Shown piece by piece: positions 9,453 to 18,544 of a stretch of 64,000 bases of DNA. Source of the DNA: Sphingobacteriales bacterium (GTDB lineage Bacteria; Bacteroidota; Bacteroidia; Chitinophagales; LD1); assembly GCA_018262795.1 (NCBI GenBank), contig JADFDM010000008.1, forward strand, positions 156,491-220,490, written 5' to 3'. Positions within the stretch are counted from its first letter, which is position 1. Each line of letters opens with the position of its first letter. The translations under genes were made by a program, and so were the position numbers. The notes under the pieces were generated by a model that had not been told where the DNA came from, did not search any database, and saw only the letters and a program-made list of their open reading frames with translations.

Positions 9453-9632
9453 TTAGGCCCCCCCCCTCTTTTTTGTGATAGAGGTAAATGACTGTATGAT
9501 TGACTTTGCTATGAACAGCGAGCAATTTGCATTTAAGTTCATCTCAAATTGTGCCTCAATGTCCCAAAGGCGCAGGAAGTAGCCACTCGCGGTGCCGATA
9601 CATTGGTCAATGCTCTTGCTGTCTGATTCCAT
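9453..9632 (-). CDS. Possible small protein (59 aa), unrecognised
   Basis: An antisense reading frame of 59 codons from an ATG at 9632 to a TAA at 9453. The predicted product starts MESDSKSIDQC, contains FLRLWDIEAQFEMNLN and ends KKRGGA, where the Gly-Gly is encoded inside a nine-G homopolymer. The same frame stays open and protein-like upstream of the ATG (a segment reading RIIRENGSAELKV), so the true start could be earlier or this may be a decayed gene. No ribosome-binding site or family is recognised. It is the only candidate coding content in the 328-bp gap between the third glycan-locus block and the UbiA gene. Confidence 0.3.
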   Translation of the reverse strand: MESDSKSIDQCIGTASGYFLRLWDIEAQFEMNLNANCSLFIAKSIIQSFTSITKKRGGA

Positions 9633-9770
9633 AACTTTTAATTCTGCCGACCCGTTTTCGCGTATAATCCTGCAACACCGTTTTTTTTATTTTTTATCTA
9701 CTTAACTGATGTACTACCTTTGAAGAATGAATCCGGTTAATATTGAACCTTACTAACTCCATTCCACTTC

Positions 9771-10775
9771 ATGTTTAGGTTCAATAATTGGTGGTCGGTC
9801 ATTATCCCTCAAATTTTAGGATGGATTTACTTTTGTGAGTTAAGCTCCGAGCAGTCTTTCTTACTAGCAGACTGGCAGAAAGTATTGCTTTTCTTAGGGG
9901 GAGTCTTGTCTATCTCAGCATTTGGATATGCATTTAATGATTACTGTGATGTGGAGAGCGATATAGCATCCGGTAAAAAAAATTCATTATCCGGTTTCTC
10001 TTCACCTGTCAAAATAGCTATTGCCGTTTTTCCCTTGATAGTCGGAATTGTTTGTTGGACTTTAGTGCATGCCGGATATGTTGCCAATACACTTTACGCC
10101 CTTCAAATTCTTGCACTTATTTTTTACAGCGCTCCTCCAATTCGCTTAAAGCAAAGAGCTTTGCTGGGAGTTTTGGCAGATGCCTTTTATGGGCACATTA
10201 ACCCTGCCTTTTTTACAATCTTTACGTTTATCAATTTCAGTTTCGCTGCGCAGAAAATTTATATCCCCATTTTAGGAGTCATTTTTATTTGCACGAGCAT
10301 TAAAGGCATTCGCAATATTCTGCTCCATCAAATGGAGGATAGGAAAAGAGATGCAAAGGCCGGTATTCCAACCTTTGTGGTGAAGTATAAAGCTCTTTTC
10401 TCCTTGCAAGTTATTAATCAGTTATTACCGGTTGAAGTCTTTTTTACAGTGATGCTGGCACTTCTTATCAGTATTTTGCATCCTCCATTTCTACTGTCAA
10501 TACTTATTTTTAGCGGCCTTACTTATTTTAAATTTAGTGGGTGGAAACTTGGGTACCTCCCCAAACGACAACTAAAATTCAAGTTCCTCTATTTTATAAA
10601 TGATTATTACGAAGGTTGGATGCCGGTATTTTTTCTGATCATCATCTCCGCCCATCAACCGGCACTTATTTTCTTACTTATATTGCACCTCCTCTTGTTT
10701 CCGTCTTTTATTATTAAAACCGGAAAAGGACTGAAAGCCATTTGGGAAAACTTTAAAACAGAAGAAGAATATTAA
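9771..10775 (+). CDS. UbiA-family integral membrane prenyltransferase
   Basis: A 334-residue protein with eight or nine membrane segments and both aspartate-rich UbiA motifs: NDYCDVESD at about 56-64 and QMEDRKRDAKAG near residue 190. UbiA enzymes join a polyprenyl chain to an aromatic or sugar-phosphate acceptor. In a glycan locus the closest functional model is decaprenyl-phosphate phosphoribosyltransferase, which makes a lipid-linked sugar donor, but the motif alone cannot separate this from quinone, heme or chlorophyll-type enzymes. Its TAA shares one base with the ATG of the asparagine synthetase gene (TAATG), so translation is probably coupled. Confidence 0.85.
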   Translation: MFRFNNWWSVIIPQILGWIYFCELSSEQSFLLADWQKVLLFLGGVLSISAFGYAFNDYCDVESDIASGKKNSLSGFSSPVKIAIAVFPLIVGIVCWTLVHAGYVANTLYALQILALIFYSAPPIRLKQRALLGVLADAFYGHINPAFFTIFTFINFSFAAQKIYIPILGVIFICTSIKGIRNILLHQMEDRKRDAKAGIPTFVVKYKALFSLQVINQLLPVEVFFTVMLALLISILHPPFLLSILIFSGLTYFKFSGWKLGYLPKRQLKFKFLYFINDYYEGWMPVFFLIIISAHQPALIFLLILHLLLFPSFIIKTGKGLKAIWENFKTEEEY

Positions 10776-12547
10776 TGTGTGGTATAGTAGGACAGGTGAA
10801 GTTTACAGGAATTGTTTCAGCGGTAACCGGAGCTTTAATGATGGAGGCTATTCGCCATCGCGGCCCGGATGATAAAGGCGATTATGTCAATGAACAAAAA
10901 AATGTTTTTTTAGGGCATCAGCGCCTCTCATTTTTAGACCTGAGTGCTGCAGGTCGTCAGCCCTTTTGCAACGACAATCAAAATCTTTGGATTACCTATA
11001 ACGGGGAGGTATATAATTACCTTGAATTGAGGGTAGAGTTAGAGAAATATGGATTTACCTTTCATACGAATACTGATACTGAAGTTATTTTGAAGGGGTA
11101 CGAAAAGTGGGGAGTCGAAATTCTTGGCCGCCTAAAGGGAATGTTTTCATTTGCCATTTGGGATGAACAGAAACGAGAACTGTTTCTTGCTCGCGACCGC
11201 TTCGGCATTAAACCGTTGTACTACTACTACGAAAACGGAAATTTTGTTTTTGCTTCAGAAATCAAGGGAATTAAAGCGAATACGGAAGTAAGCACTCAGT
11301 TAGACTTTTCTGCCTTTACTGATTATTTTGTTTATCGCTATGTGCCCAGCCCCAATACTATTTGGAAAGAGGTCAAAAAACTTCCGGCTGCACACTCCTT
11401 ATTGCTAAAGAGCGATGGTTCTGTTCAAATTCAACCCTATTGGAAAATTCCTTTTGCAGAGAATAAAATTTCAGATAAAGCGGCAATAGAACGTTTTGAT
11501 GAATTGTTGTTAAGTTCAGTAAAAACCCATGCCAGAAGCGATGTTCCGGTAGGTGCGTTTTTGAGTGGCGGCTATGACAGTTCTGCCATTGTTTACTACC
11601 TCAGCCGGTTTGGCTATACTCCCTCTACTTTTTCTATTGGTTTTGACGGTTGGGAGGTGAGCGAACATCTATACGCTGAAATGGTAGCAAAGCAATACCA
11701 TACGAATCATCATTCGCTGATGTTGGAGTCGCAGTCATTAGATATTCTGGATCATTTGGTTTGGGTGTATGATGAGCCGAATGGCGATATTTCTATCATC
11801 CCTACTTACCTTGTCAGTCGAGAGGCTTCTAAACATGTGAAAGCGGTAATGAGTGGTGAGGGAAGTGATGAAATGCTGGTAGGCTATCAATGGCAGAAGG
11901 AATATGAGCCGCGCAAAACTTCGTGGCAGCAAAAACTAAAAACACTTTTATCTGTCAAAAGCAAACCTTATTTGCTGGAGTATTATGCTCATGCTATGTC
12001 AATGGGACGTTTTGACACGAATGAATTAAAATCTCTTTTAGTGCCCGAGCTACACCAACACATTCGCTCCGATCCTGAATGGTATTATCAATCCTTATAT
12101 GAACCTTCGGTGCCGGAATTAAAAGCGATACAAGTTTTAGATGCACGGCATTTTATGGGAGAGCAAGTGCTGGCAAAAGTGGATAGAGCAAGCATGGCCA
12201 ATTCATTGGAAGTGAGAGTGCCTTTTCTGGATCACGAAATCTGTGAATTTATCTTTCAGTTAAGCCCCGAAGTGTATTACCGGAAAAATGAAACCAAGCA
12301 TCTGCTCTATCAAAATATTAAGAATCACTTTCCGGATGAAATTCTAAACAGGAAGAAACAAGGATTTGTGGGGCCTGATAAATATTACATCAATCTGCCA
12401 TGGTACCGTTCTCGATTAAAGGATAGCAAATTGGTGGCAGATGGCATTATTCAGAAGAACTATGTGGAGAAACTTCTGGAGAATAAAGACCATTGGCGAC
12501 TCTGGAAAGTGGTAGTGATGGAATTATGGTATCAGCGCTGGAATTGA
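10775..12547 (+). CDS. asnB: Asparagine synthetase B-type amidotransferase (glutamine-hydrolysing)
   Basis: A 590-residue two-domain enzyme. The class II glutaminase domain begins MCGIVGQ with catalytic Cys2 and has the RHRGPDD and YNGEVYNY signatures; the synthetase domain has the ATP pyrophosphatase loop FLSGGYDSS and the GEGSDEM motif. Family enzymes make asparagine from aspartate, but copies in glycan clusters often amidate uronic acids or other carboxylates. The coupled UbiA gene and flanking radical SAM genes suggest such a special role here; the sequence cannot decide. The gene overlaps the UbiA stop by one base. Confidence 0.9.
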   Translation: MCGIVGQVKFTGIVSAVTGALMMEAIRHRGPDDKGDYVNEQKNVFLGHQRLSFLDLSAAGRQPFCNDNQNLWITYNGEVYNYLELRVELEKYGFTFHTNTDTEVILKGYEKWGVEILGRLKGMFSFAIWDEQKRELFLARDRFGIKPLYYYYENGNFVFASEIKGIKANTEVSTQLDFSAFTDYFVYRYVPSPNTIWKEVKKLPAAHSLLLKSDGSVQIQPYWKIPFAENKISDKAAIERFDELLLSSVKTHARSDVPVGAFLSGGYDSSAIVYYLSRFGYTPSTFSIGFDGWEVSEHLYAEMVAKQYHTNHHSLMLESQSLDILDHLVWVYDEPNGDISIIPTYLVSREASKHVKAVMSGEGSDEMLVGYQWQKEYEPRKTSWQQKLKTLLSVKSKPYLLEYYAHAMSMGRFDTNELKSLLVPELHQHIRSDPEWYYQSLYEPSVPELKAIQVLDARHFMGEQVLAKVDRASMANSLEVRVPFLDHEICEFIFQLSPEVYYRKNETKHLLYQNIKNHFPDEILNRKKQGFVGPDKYYINLPWYRSRLKDSKLVADGIIQKNYVEKLLENKDHWRLWKVVVMELWYQRWN

Positions 12548-12680
12548 TGGCTCAGTGATTTAAGTGTGTTTAGCCTAAATAAAAGGAGGGAAATGAGGAT
12601 TCGGGAAGTTCCTATACCCTAATAATACTGTTTGAGTGTTGCCCTTCGTTTCTATTTCAAATCCTTTAAATTAGCCCCTT

Positions 12681-14090
12681 ATGTTTACCTGGAAAAACTT
12701 TTTTAACCGAACGGCATATAATCCTATTAGTAAGGATATTCTCAGCGAGTATAACAAGAGCCGGCCTTTGGGTCCGCAAAAAATGTTGTGTTATTCGCCT
12801 TTCAGGAGTATTTACTTTGGTCATCATGGCAAGGTAGTTTCTTGTTGTTATAACCGAACCCATATTTTGGGGGAGTATCCAAAGCAATCTATCAAGGAAA
12901 TCTGGTTGGGGGAGGAAGCAGACAAACTCAGGAATTATATTAAGCATAACGATCTTTCACTTGGTTGTGCCGGCTGTAAGCAGCAATTAGTTGCCGGTAA
13001 TTTTGATGCCGTCAAGGCTAAGCAGTATGATGAGCGGAAACATAACAAGAATGGTTTCCCGAGCGTCATGGAATTTGAGTTAAGTAATACCTGCAATTTA
13101 GAATGTGAAATGTGCAGCGGAGATTTTTCTTCACTGATTCGGGCAAAGCGAGAAAACCTTCCTCCGCTCGAAAGCCCTTACGATGATCGCTTTGTGGAGC
13201 AACTCGAAGAGTTTTTACCTTATTTGGAAGAAGTGAAATTTTATGGTGGAGAGCCTTTTCTAATAGAGATTTATTATAAAATATGGGAGCGGATTATGGC
13301 AGTAAATCCGGCTATTCGCATCTCTGTTCAAACCAATGCAACAGTGCTGAACAATCGAGTAAAAAGGATTTTAGAGGGCACTAACTTTCATTTAAATGTT
13401 TCATTTGATTCGCTACAAAAGGAAACTTATGAGAAAATACGGAAGAATGCTGAATATGAACGCACCTTCGAGAACTTAAAGTGGTTTCGAGAGTATTGTC
13501 GTGAAAGGGATACCTTTTTCGGAGTTTCAGTTTGTGCTATGCGGCAAAACTGGCGCGAATTGCCGGACTTTATTATTTTCTGCAATGAACTGAATGTGCC
13601 GGTTTATTTCCATACCGTTTTTTATCCTGAACACACTGCGATTCGAACGATGAATTCTGCTGAACTTGAAGAAATTATTAAGTATCTGAGTGGGTTTAGC
13701 TTCCCCGCGAATACTGTTGTTGAAAAGAAAAATGAAATCCATTATGCCGGTGTGCTAAATCAAATTAAAGACTGGTATCAAACATCTCTTACGGTCTCGA
13801 AGTATAAAGGGTTAAAGATTAAGAATTGGGAACACTTTAAAGAGTTGGTAGTGGAACGTATTCAAAATGATAAGTCGCAGAGCGAGGTAAAAAGTATTGC
13901 TAAGATCGAAAAAATTTGCCAGAAGATGGATGCCGTGGAGCAAAGCATAACTCCTGAAATTTTTAATCGTGCTATTGCCGACTTGGACTTAGCGGATCCA
14001 ATGGTGTTTGATAATGTTATTCACATGCTTGAGCAACACTCTGCCCATACCCTTATTTTGAAAGCGAAGGAATCCATGGATGCCGCTTAA
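12681..14090 (+). CDS. N-terminal-twitch radical SAM protein (second paralogue)
   Basis: A 469-residue paralogue of the protein at 5287. The radical SAM motif is CNLECEMC (C138, C142, C145). The N-terminal auxiliary module has C37, the CC pair C55/C56 and CAGC (C96/C99) at nearly the same spacing. YGGEPF replaces AGGEPF. The two share the FVEQLE...PYLEEVKF block and the MAVNPAIRI / MLAINPTMTI region. The C-terminal helical tails (about 110-130 residues) diverge, suggesting different partners or substrates. The lipoprotein gene at 14080 begins inside its last codons. Confidence 0.85.
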   Translation: MFTWKNFFNRTAYNPISKDILSEYNKSRPLGPQKMLCYSPFRSIYFGHHGKVVSCCYNRTHILGEYPKQSIKEIWLGEEADKLRNYIKHNDLSLGCAGCKQQLVAGNFDAVKAKQYDERKHNKNGFPSVMEFELSNTCNLECEMCSGDFSSLIRAKRENLPPLESPYDDRFVEQLEEFLPYLEEVKFYGGEPFLIEIYYKIWERIMAVNPAIRISVQTNATVLNNRVKRILEGTNFHLNVSFDSLQKETYEKIRKNAEYERTFENLKWFREYCRERDTFFGVSVCAMRQNWRELPDFIIFCNELNVPVYFHTVFYPEHTAIRTMNSAELEEIIKYLSGFSFPANTVVEKKNEIHYAGVLNQIKDWYQTSLTVSKYKGLKIKNWEHFKELVVERIQNDKSQSEVKSIAKIEKICQKMDAVEQSITPEIFNRAIADLDLADPMVFDNVIHMLEQHSAHTLILKAKESMDAA

Positions 14091-15360
14091 ATTTTCAACT
14101 TTGATTTTAATTCGAAATCCCCCCATTGCGATTGTATTCGCATCATTATTTACTTGCAGTTTATTTTTGTTTTGCTCCTGTCGAAATACTTCCACGACTA
14201 TTATAGTCAACAAAGAAAAATTAACGGACACAACAGTGGTATATACCATCCATCCTAAGCCGCAGTTTTTCACTTTGTCTATAGCGAATACCGGCAATCA
14301 AACTGCTGAGTTTTATGTCACTCCCCCTACAGTGAATTTGTTTAATAATGAATCTATTTTGAAAAGCATTCTTCAGCCCGGCATGAGCGATAAAGAGAAG
14401 GCAATCGCGGTTTGGAAATTTATCTGCATTTACCGATACCACTGTTATCCCATTTCTCAAAGCAGCCAAAAACTGCACAACCCTGCTGAATTAATAAATG
14501 CTTTTGGTTGCGGCCTTTGCGATGATGCCAATTCAGTGCTCGTTAATTTAGCAACGCTTGCGGGTATGAAGGCGCGTTTGATCGGGCTAACCGGACATGT
14601 GGTGGCAGAAATTTTCTTTGAGGAGCAATGGCATTTCTTTGATGCAGATGGCCGAGTATATTTTGAAAACGGTAACGGCCATATATACAGTATCCATGAA
14701 TTAGCGAGTAATAAAAAACTTCTTCAGCGGGAGGGCCTGCCTTTTTTGAAAAGGGAACTATTGCAGTCCACCATTTGTTCGGAGTATGACAATCATCCGG
14801 ATACTTTTCATCAGTTGATTGATAGCGCGTATAATTCTACTATCAGGCTCCCGTCTCAAGCAGTTATGAAATTCCACTCTCAACCCGCTTCTTTCATCAG
14901 TCATATCATTGCCTATCTCAATCAAGATTCAATGCCGCACTATCGCAATAGTGGTAACTATATACAGGAGATTACTTTAAGTGGTTCAGCTCAAGTAGTT
15001 AAAACTGAATCAAATTATGCGCTTATAAAGGGGCATATTCGATCCTCTTTTCAAAAATCACCCTATCGAGTTTATTATAGCAGCGATGAACGAAATTGGC
15101 GCTTTGTAGGGCAAACATCTTCTGGTTTCAGCAATCTTGTTTTTACTCCTTATGACACAACCGGTGAAAAATTCTGTATGGCATATTATCTTAAGTTTGA
15201 GCCGGTTCTAAACAAGGGGGAATCCACAAGAATTACTATTGAAAATGAGTTTATGTTTTCTGATCGAGTACTGTTTAATAATCTGGGGAATAGCTTTAAA
15301 ATCATTAGCCTTTCTGATTCTGCAATTAACCGGCTCGACATTCAACTAAAAGCAAAGTAG
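14080..15360 (+). CDS. Transglutaminase-like (Cys-His-Asp) probable lipoprotein
   Basis: A 426-residue exported protein. The N-terminal hydrophobic stretch ends in LFLFCSC, a plausible lipobox. A transglutaminase-like core follows, with FGCGLCDDAN (nucleophilic Cys), GHVVAE (His) and FFDADGRVYF (Asp) in the classical order and spacing of the papain-like fold; WKFICIYRYH precedes it as in many bacterial members. About 200 C-terminal residues look beta-rich and are unassigned. The fold covers transglutaminases, amidases and peptidases, so the chemistry is open. The ATG overlaps the end of the rSAM gene by 11 nt, which ties it to the glycan operon. Confidence 0.75.
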   Translation: MPLKFSTLILIRNPPIAIVFASLFTCSLFLFCSCRNTSTTIIVNKEKLTDTTVVYTIHPKPQFFTLSIANTGNQTAEFYVTPPTVNLFNNESILKSILQPGMSDKEKAIAVWKFICIYRYHCYPISQSSQKLHNPAELINAFGCGLCDDANSVLVNLATLAGMKARLIGLTGHVVAEIFFEEQWHFFDADGRVYFENGNGHIYSIHELASNKKLLQREGLPFLKRELLQSTICSEYDNHPDTFHQLIDSAYNSTIRLPSQAVMKFHSQPASFISHIIAYLNQDSMPHYRNSGNYIQEITLSGSAQVVKTESNYALIKGHIRSSFQKSPYRVYYSSDERNWRFVGQTSSGFSNLVFTPYDTTGEKFCMAYYLKFEPVLNKGESTRITIENEFMFSDRVLFNNLGNSFKIISLSDSAINRLDIQLKAK

Positions 15361-15362
15361 CA

Positions 15363-16565
15363 GTGAATAAGTTTGTGTTTGTAGTTTGCGGCTCGCGAGA
15401 ACATATAGATACGCTGCATTTTTCTTTGCAGTACTTGCGCCATTTTTCCAAATACGAAATTATTGTGGTCACCGATTCTTCCCGCAATGAAATCCCTGTA
15501 CAGCATCAGAATATTGTAGAGGTAAAGACTCCCGAGAATTTTTCTAACCATCAAGCGAGCATTTACTTAAAAGTGGGGCTTAATAAATTTCTTCCATCAG
15601 GGAATAATTATTGCTACCTCGATACAGATGTCATTGCCTTAAGCGAAGAGTGCGATGACATTTTTAACTATAAGAAAGGTCCGATCACTTTTGCTAAAGA
15701 TCATTGCCGGATGCCTAAATTTAGTCCGAGTGCCGTTAAGTGTGATTGTTGGGAGCAAAACCGAAAAGACATTGAAGGGCTGGAAGCACTGATGGAAAAA
15801 TTTGACCCGTCACGGAAGCAACAGGATCCGGTGATGGAGAAAAAGAAGCAACAATTAGTGCGCAAGTTTGAAATCATTAAACAGAACAAACTGAACTATC
15901 TGATGGTTTCCCTGCGCTTTATTACCACCTTCAAAAGGTTCAAATTGGATGATGATACCTTTTATGATCGGTGGAAGAAAGTGTGGCACGACCGAGAAGG
16001 TAGAGTAATTATCATGCCGGCCGAAAGTATGGTGAAGGACATTGAAAGGAATTCCGTTTGGCGATGGCATGCTTTGCGGAGGCGTTGGCTGGGGCCAGAT
16101 GGTCGAGATGTTTTTGACTTGGAATGTCATCATTTGCCGCAATACATTTATGAGCGCTTTGGCATCACCATAAACGATAAAAATTTCCAGCATTGGAACG
16201 GAGGTGTTTTTCTATTTGACGATTCGAGTAGTGATTTTTTGAATGCTTGGTTCGACAAGACCATGAAGATATTCACTTACTCTGACTGGAACACCCGTGA
16301 CCAAGGGACACTCATCGCTACTGTGTGGGAAATGGGTTTAGAGAAGAATCCCCTCTTGCCTCAAAAATTTAATTTCATTGCTGATTTTAATAACCCGCGA
16401 CTGATATTAGATAGTGAAGGAAATTTTACCGATGATGCTTTTAAGACGAAGGTAAAACCGGCTTTAGTGCATATCTATCATAACTTCGGGAAAAAGGGTT
16501 GGGATATTTGGGATTATGTGGAGAATCTTGGTCAAAAATTCGGAATTATAAATGAGCGAGCGTAA
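15363..16565 (+). CDS. Glycosyltransferase-like protein (GT-A fold, DxD)
   Basis: A 400-residue protein with a GTG start 2 nt after the previous stop. The N-terminus (FVFVVCGSREHIDTLHFSL) is a Rossmann-type nucleotide-sugar-binding strand, and CYLDTDVIAL supplies a DxD metal-binding motif. A second block, HWNGGVFLFDD, and WNTRDQGTL near the C-terminus resemble the acceptor side of GT8-like enzymes. A charged insertion of about 80 residues sits between about 110 and 190. No exact GT family is assigned. Its 3' end overlaps the SGNH gene by 14 nt. Confidence 0.7.
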   Translation: MNKFVFVVCGSREHIDTLHFSLQYLRHFSKYEIIVVTDSSRNEIPVQHQNIVEVKTPENFSNHQASIYLKVGLNKFLPSGNNYCYLDTDVIALSEECDDIFNYKKGPITFAKDHCRMPKFSPSAVKCDCWEQNRKDIEGLEALMEKFDPSRKQQDPVMEKKKQQLVRKFEIIKQNKLNYLMVSLRFITTFKRFKLDDDTFYDRWKKVWHDREGRVIIMPAESMVKDIERNSVWRWHALRRRWLGPDGRDVFDLECHHLPQYIYERFGITINDKNFQHWNGGVFLFDDSSSDFLNAWFDKTMKIFTYSDWNTRDQGTLIATVWEMGLEKNPLLPQKFNFIADFNNPRLILDSEGNFTDDAFKTKVKPALVHIYHNFGKKGWDIWDYVENLGQKFGIINERA

Positions 16566-17622
16566 ATGGCGCATCCTTTTTCAAATTTCATTTGTTCTGA
16601 TAGCTTGCCTAATCATAGAAGTGGTATTGCGCTTTTCGGGCTATCCGCCCGGTGACCTTCGTCCGAATTGGCTTCGGTTTACCCCGGTGGACTCACTGTA
16701 TGTGATTCACGATTTTTATACCAACCATAAAGGGATTTTAGTGGCGGATAGCAATTATTGGAATCAGCAAGGCATTCACATCAATAGCGATGGTTTCCGC
16801 GGAAAGGAGTTTTCAGAATTAGATTCTACTCAAAAGAAAGTGCTATTTATTGGAGATAGTTTTACATGGGGAATGAGTGCCAGCCCTTTTCAGGACAGTT
16901 CGTTTTGCGATATATTGGGCAGAGAAACTTCTTACCAAATTATCAATACAGGCATCCCGGCCGCTGACCCGGCTCAGTATAATCAGATTGCCAAAATCTA
17001 TGTGCCGGAGCTAAAGCCCGACTATGTTTTTGTAGTGTTTTTTATGGGAAATGATTTAATGAAGGAAGACCGGAAAGTGTTGCCGGACACTCCCTTTTAT
17101 TATTGGACAAACGCAGGAGCTATTTTAGCAGATATAGACGGTCGGCATTTCGAAAGCCCGCAAGCAGCTTACCGCTATTTGGCTAACGAAAAATACTTTT
17201 TGAAATCTCCGGTGCATTGGTATGAAAAAATAATTTCAAAAAGTTCGCTATTGTCTAGATTATACGCTGCGCGTTTTCGGATAGAGGAAAAAATTTCTTA
17301 CGAAAGGCTCCGAACAAATACCTCGATTACCAAAGCCTATTTAAAGGATATTGTAAATACCTGTGCTCGGTTACAAATACCGCTAAAATTTATTTTGATT
17401 CCCGAAAGTAAAGAGGCGAATATGACATCTGAAAAGTATTATCACAAATACGAGGATATTTTGGGCGATGAAGAGTTGAAAAACTATTGGTTGTTTCCCA
17501 ACCATGAGAAAAACTATTTTAAGCCAAATCCGGATGGGCATTTAAATAATCTGGGGCACAGTGTTTATGCCCACTTTATTGAGTCATATTTGAAGCAACA
17601 CCTTTCCCCAAAAGTAAACTGA
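16552..17622 (+). CDS. SGNH/GDSL-type hydrolase or O-acetyl-type transferase, membrane-anchored
   Basis: A 356-residue protein with one N-terminal membrane helix (about 9-28) and a periplasmic SGNH domain. Block I is FIGDSFTWG with nucleophile S103, an Asn occurs in FFMGNDL, and the C-terminal DGHLNNLGH carries the Asp/His pair. Members of this family in glycan loci add or remove O-acetyl groups. The start ATG lies 14 nt inside the preceding glycosyltransferase gene, so translation is likely coupled. Confidence 0.8.
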   Translation: MSERKWRILFQISFVLIACLIIEVVLRFSGYPPGDLRPNWLRFTPVDSLYVIHDFYTNHKGILVADSNYWNQQGIHINSDGFRGKEFSELDSTQKKVLFIGDSFTWGMSASPFQDSSFCDILGRETSYQIINTGIPAADPAQYNQIAKIYVPELKPDYVFVVFFMGNDLMKEDRKVLPDTPFYYWTNAGAILADIDGRHFESPQAAYRYLANEKYFLKSPVHWYEKIISKSSLLSRLYAARFRIEEKISYERLRTNTSITKAYLKDIVNTCARLQIPLKFILIPESKEANMTSEKYYHKYEDILGDEELKNYWLFPNHEKNYFKPNPDGHLNNLGHSVYAHFIESYLKQHLSPKVN

Positions 17623-17634
17623 TAATTTCCCGAA

Positions 17635-18540
17635 GTGAACCACTTTTGCACTATATCTACTTCTGATCACTTGTTTAAAGTATTTGCGTTGGCAGATTCT
17701 TTAGACAGGGGAACAGCTTATACGTTGCATGTTTTGCTGGTGGATCCATCTGATGAGGTAAAGCACCCCCACTGCGTTTTCTGGAATTTGAAGGATGTTG
17801 CGAAGTCTGATACCGCACAAATAATCATCAAAAAATACCAACACTATACGAACAAATTACGCTGGAGTTTTAAATCCGTTTTTATGCTTCATCTGCTAAG
17901 TTTAGCTGAAGTTGAAAACGTGATATACTTAGATAACGACTTATTCTTTTTCAATGAGTACGATTTTCTTTTTGATTTATTGAAGCAGCATTGTTTTTTA
18001 TTGACACCACACTATTACAAAACTGATCCAACCCAAAACCAAAACTGGTTAGAGGCAAATTATAAGGTAGGGTTGTATAATGCCGGGTTTGTGGGAGCTT
18101 CGCGCTTAGCTGTTGAAACCTTAGAATGGTGGGCGGAATGTTGCGCTTATCGTTGCGAAAAAAATAGTTTCAGAGGAATATTCGATGATCAGAAATATCT
18201 TGATTTAGTGCCCGTAAGAGAGGAGAACGCACATATTGTACGGCATCGAGGCTGTAATGTGGCAGGTTGGAATACCGAGTTATGCAAAAGAGTTATTCGG
18301 GGGGATGAAATCTTAATCAATGATCAATATCCAATCATCTTTATTCACTTCAATGAATATACAATCAGAGAGATGGTGCAGGGATCTGACACCAGCTTGG
18401 TAAAGTATTTTCAAGTGTATTTCAAGAAATTAAAGGAGTATAAAAGCAATCTTACCGAAAGTGATTTATTGAAACCATCTTCTCGGTGGGAGAATGTTAA
18501 ACTTGCTGTGTGGAAAGGGCTTACTCAGATGGGGATTTAA
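17635..18540 (+). CDS. Glycosyltransferase (GT8-like)
   Basis: A 301-residue protein starting at a GTG (MNHFCTISTSDHLF) 12 nt after the SGNH gene. NVIYLDNDLFFFN gives a DxD-type motif on the strand expected for GT-A enzymes, and YNAGFVGASR matches the NxGxxxx acceptor-side loop of GT8 relatives. FDDQKYLD follows. It is shorter than, and not clearly paralogous to, the enzyme at 15363, so two different transfers are implied. The start of the large TMTC-like gene follows after 4 nt. Confidence 0.75.
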   Translation: MNHFCTISTSDHLFKVFALADSLDRGTAYTLHVLLVDPSDEVKHPHCVFWNLKDVAKSDTAQIIIKKYQHYTNKLRWSFKSVFMLHLLSLAEVENVIYLDNDLFFFNEYDFLFDLLKQHCFLLTPHYYKTDPTQNQNWLEANYKVGLYNAGFVGASRLAVETLEWWAECCAYRCEKNSFRGIFDDQKYLDLVPVREENAHIVRHRGCNVAGWNTELCKRVIRGDEILINDQYPIIFIHFNEYTIREMVQGSDTSLVKYFQVYFKKLKEYKSNLTESDLLKPSSRWENVKLAVWKGLTQMGI

Positions 18541-18544
18541 AACT

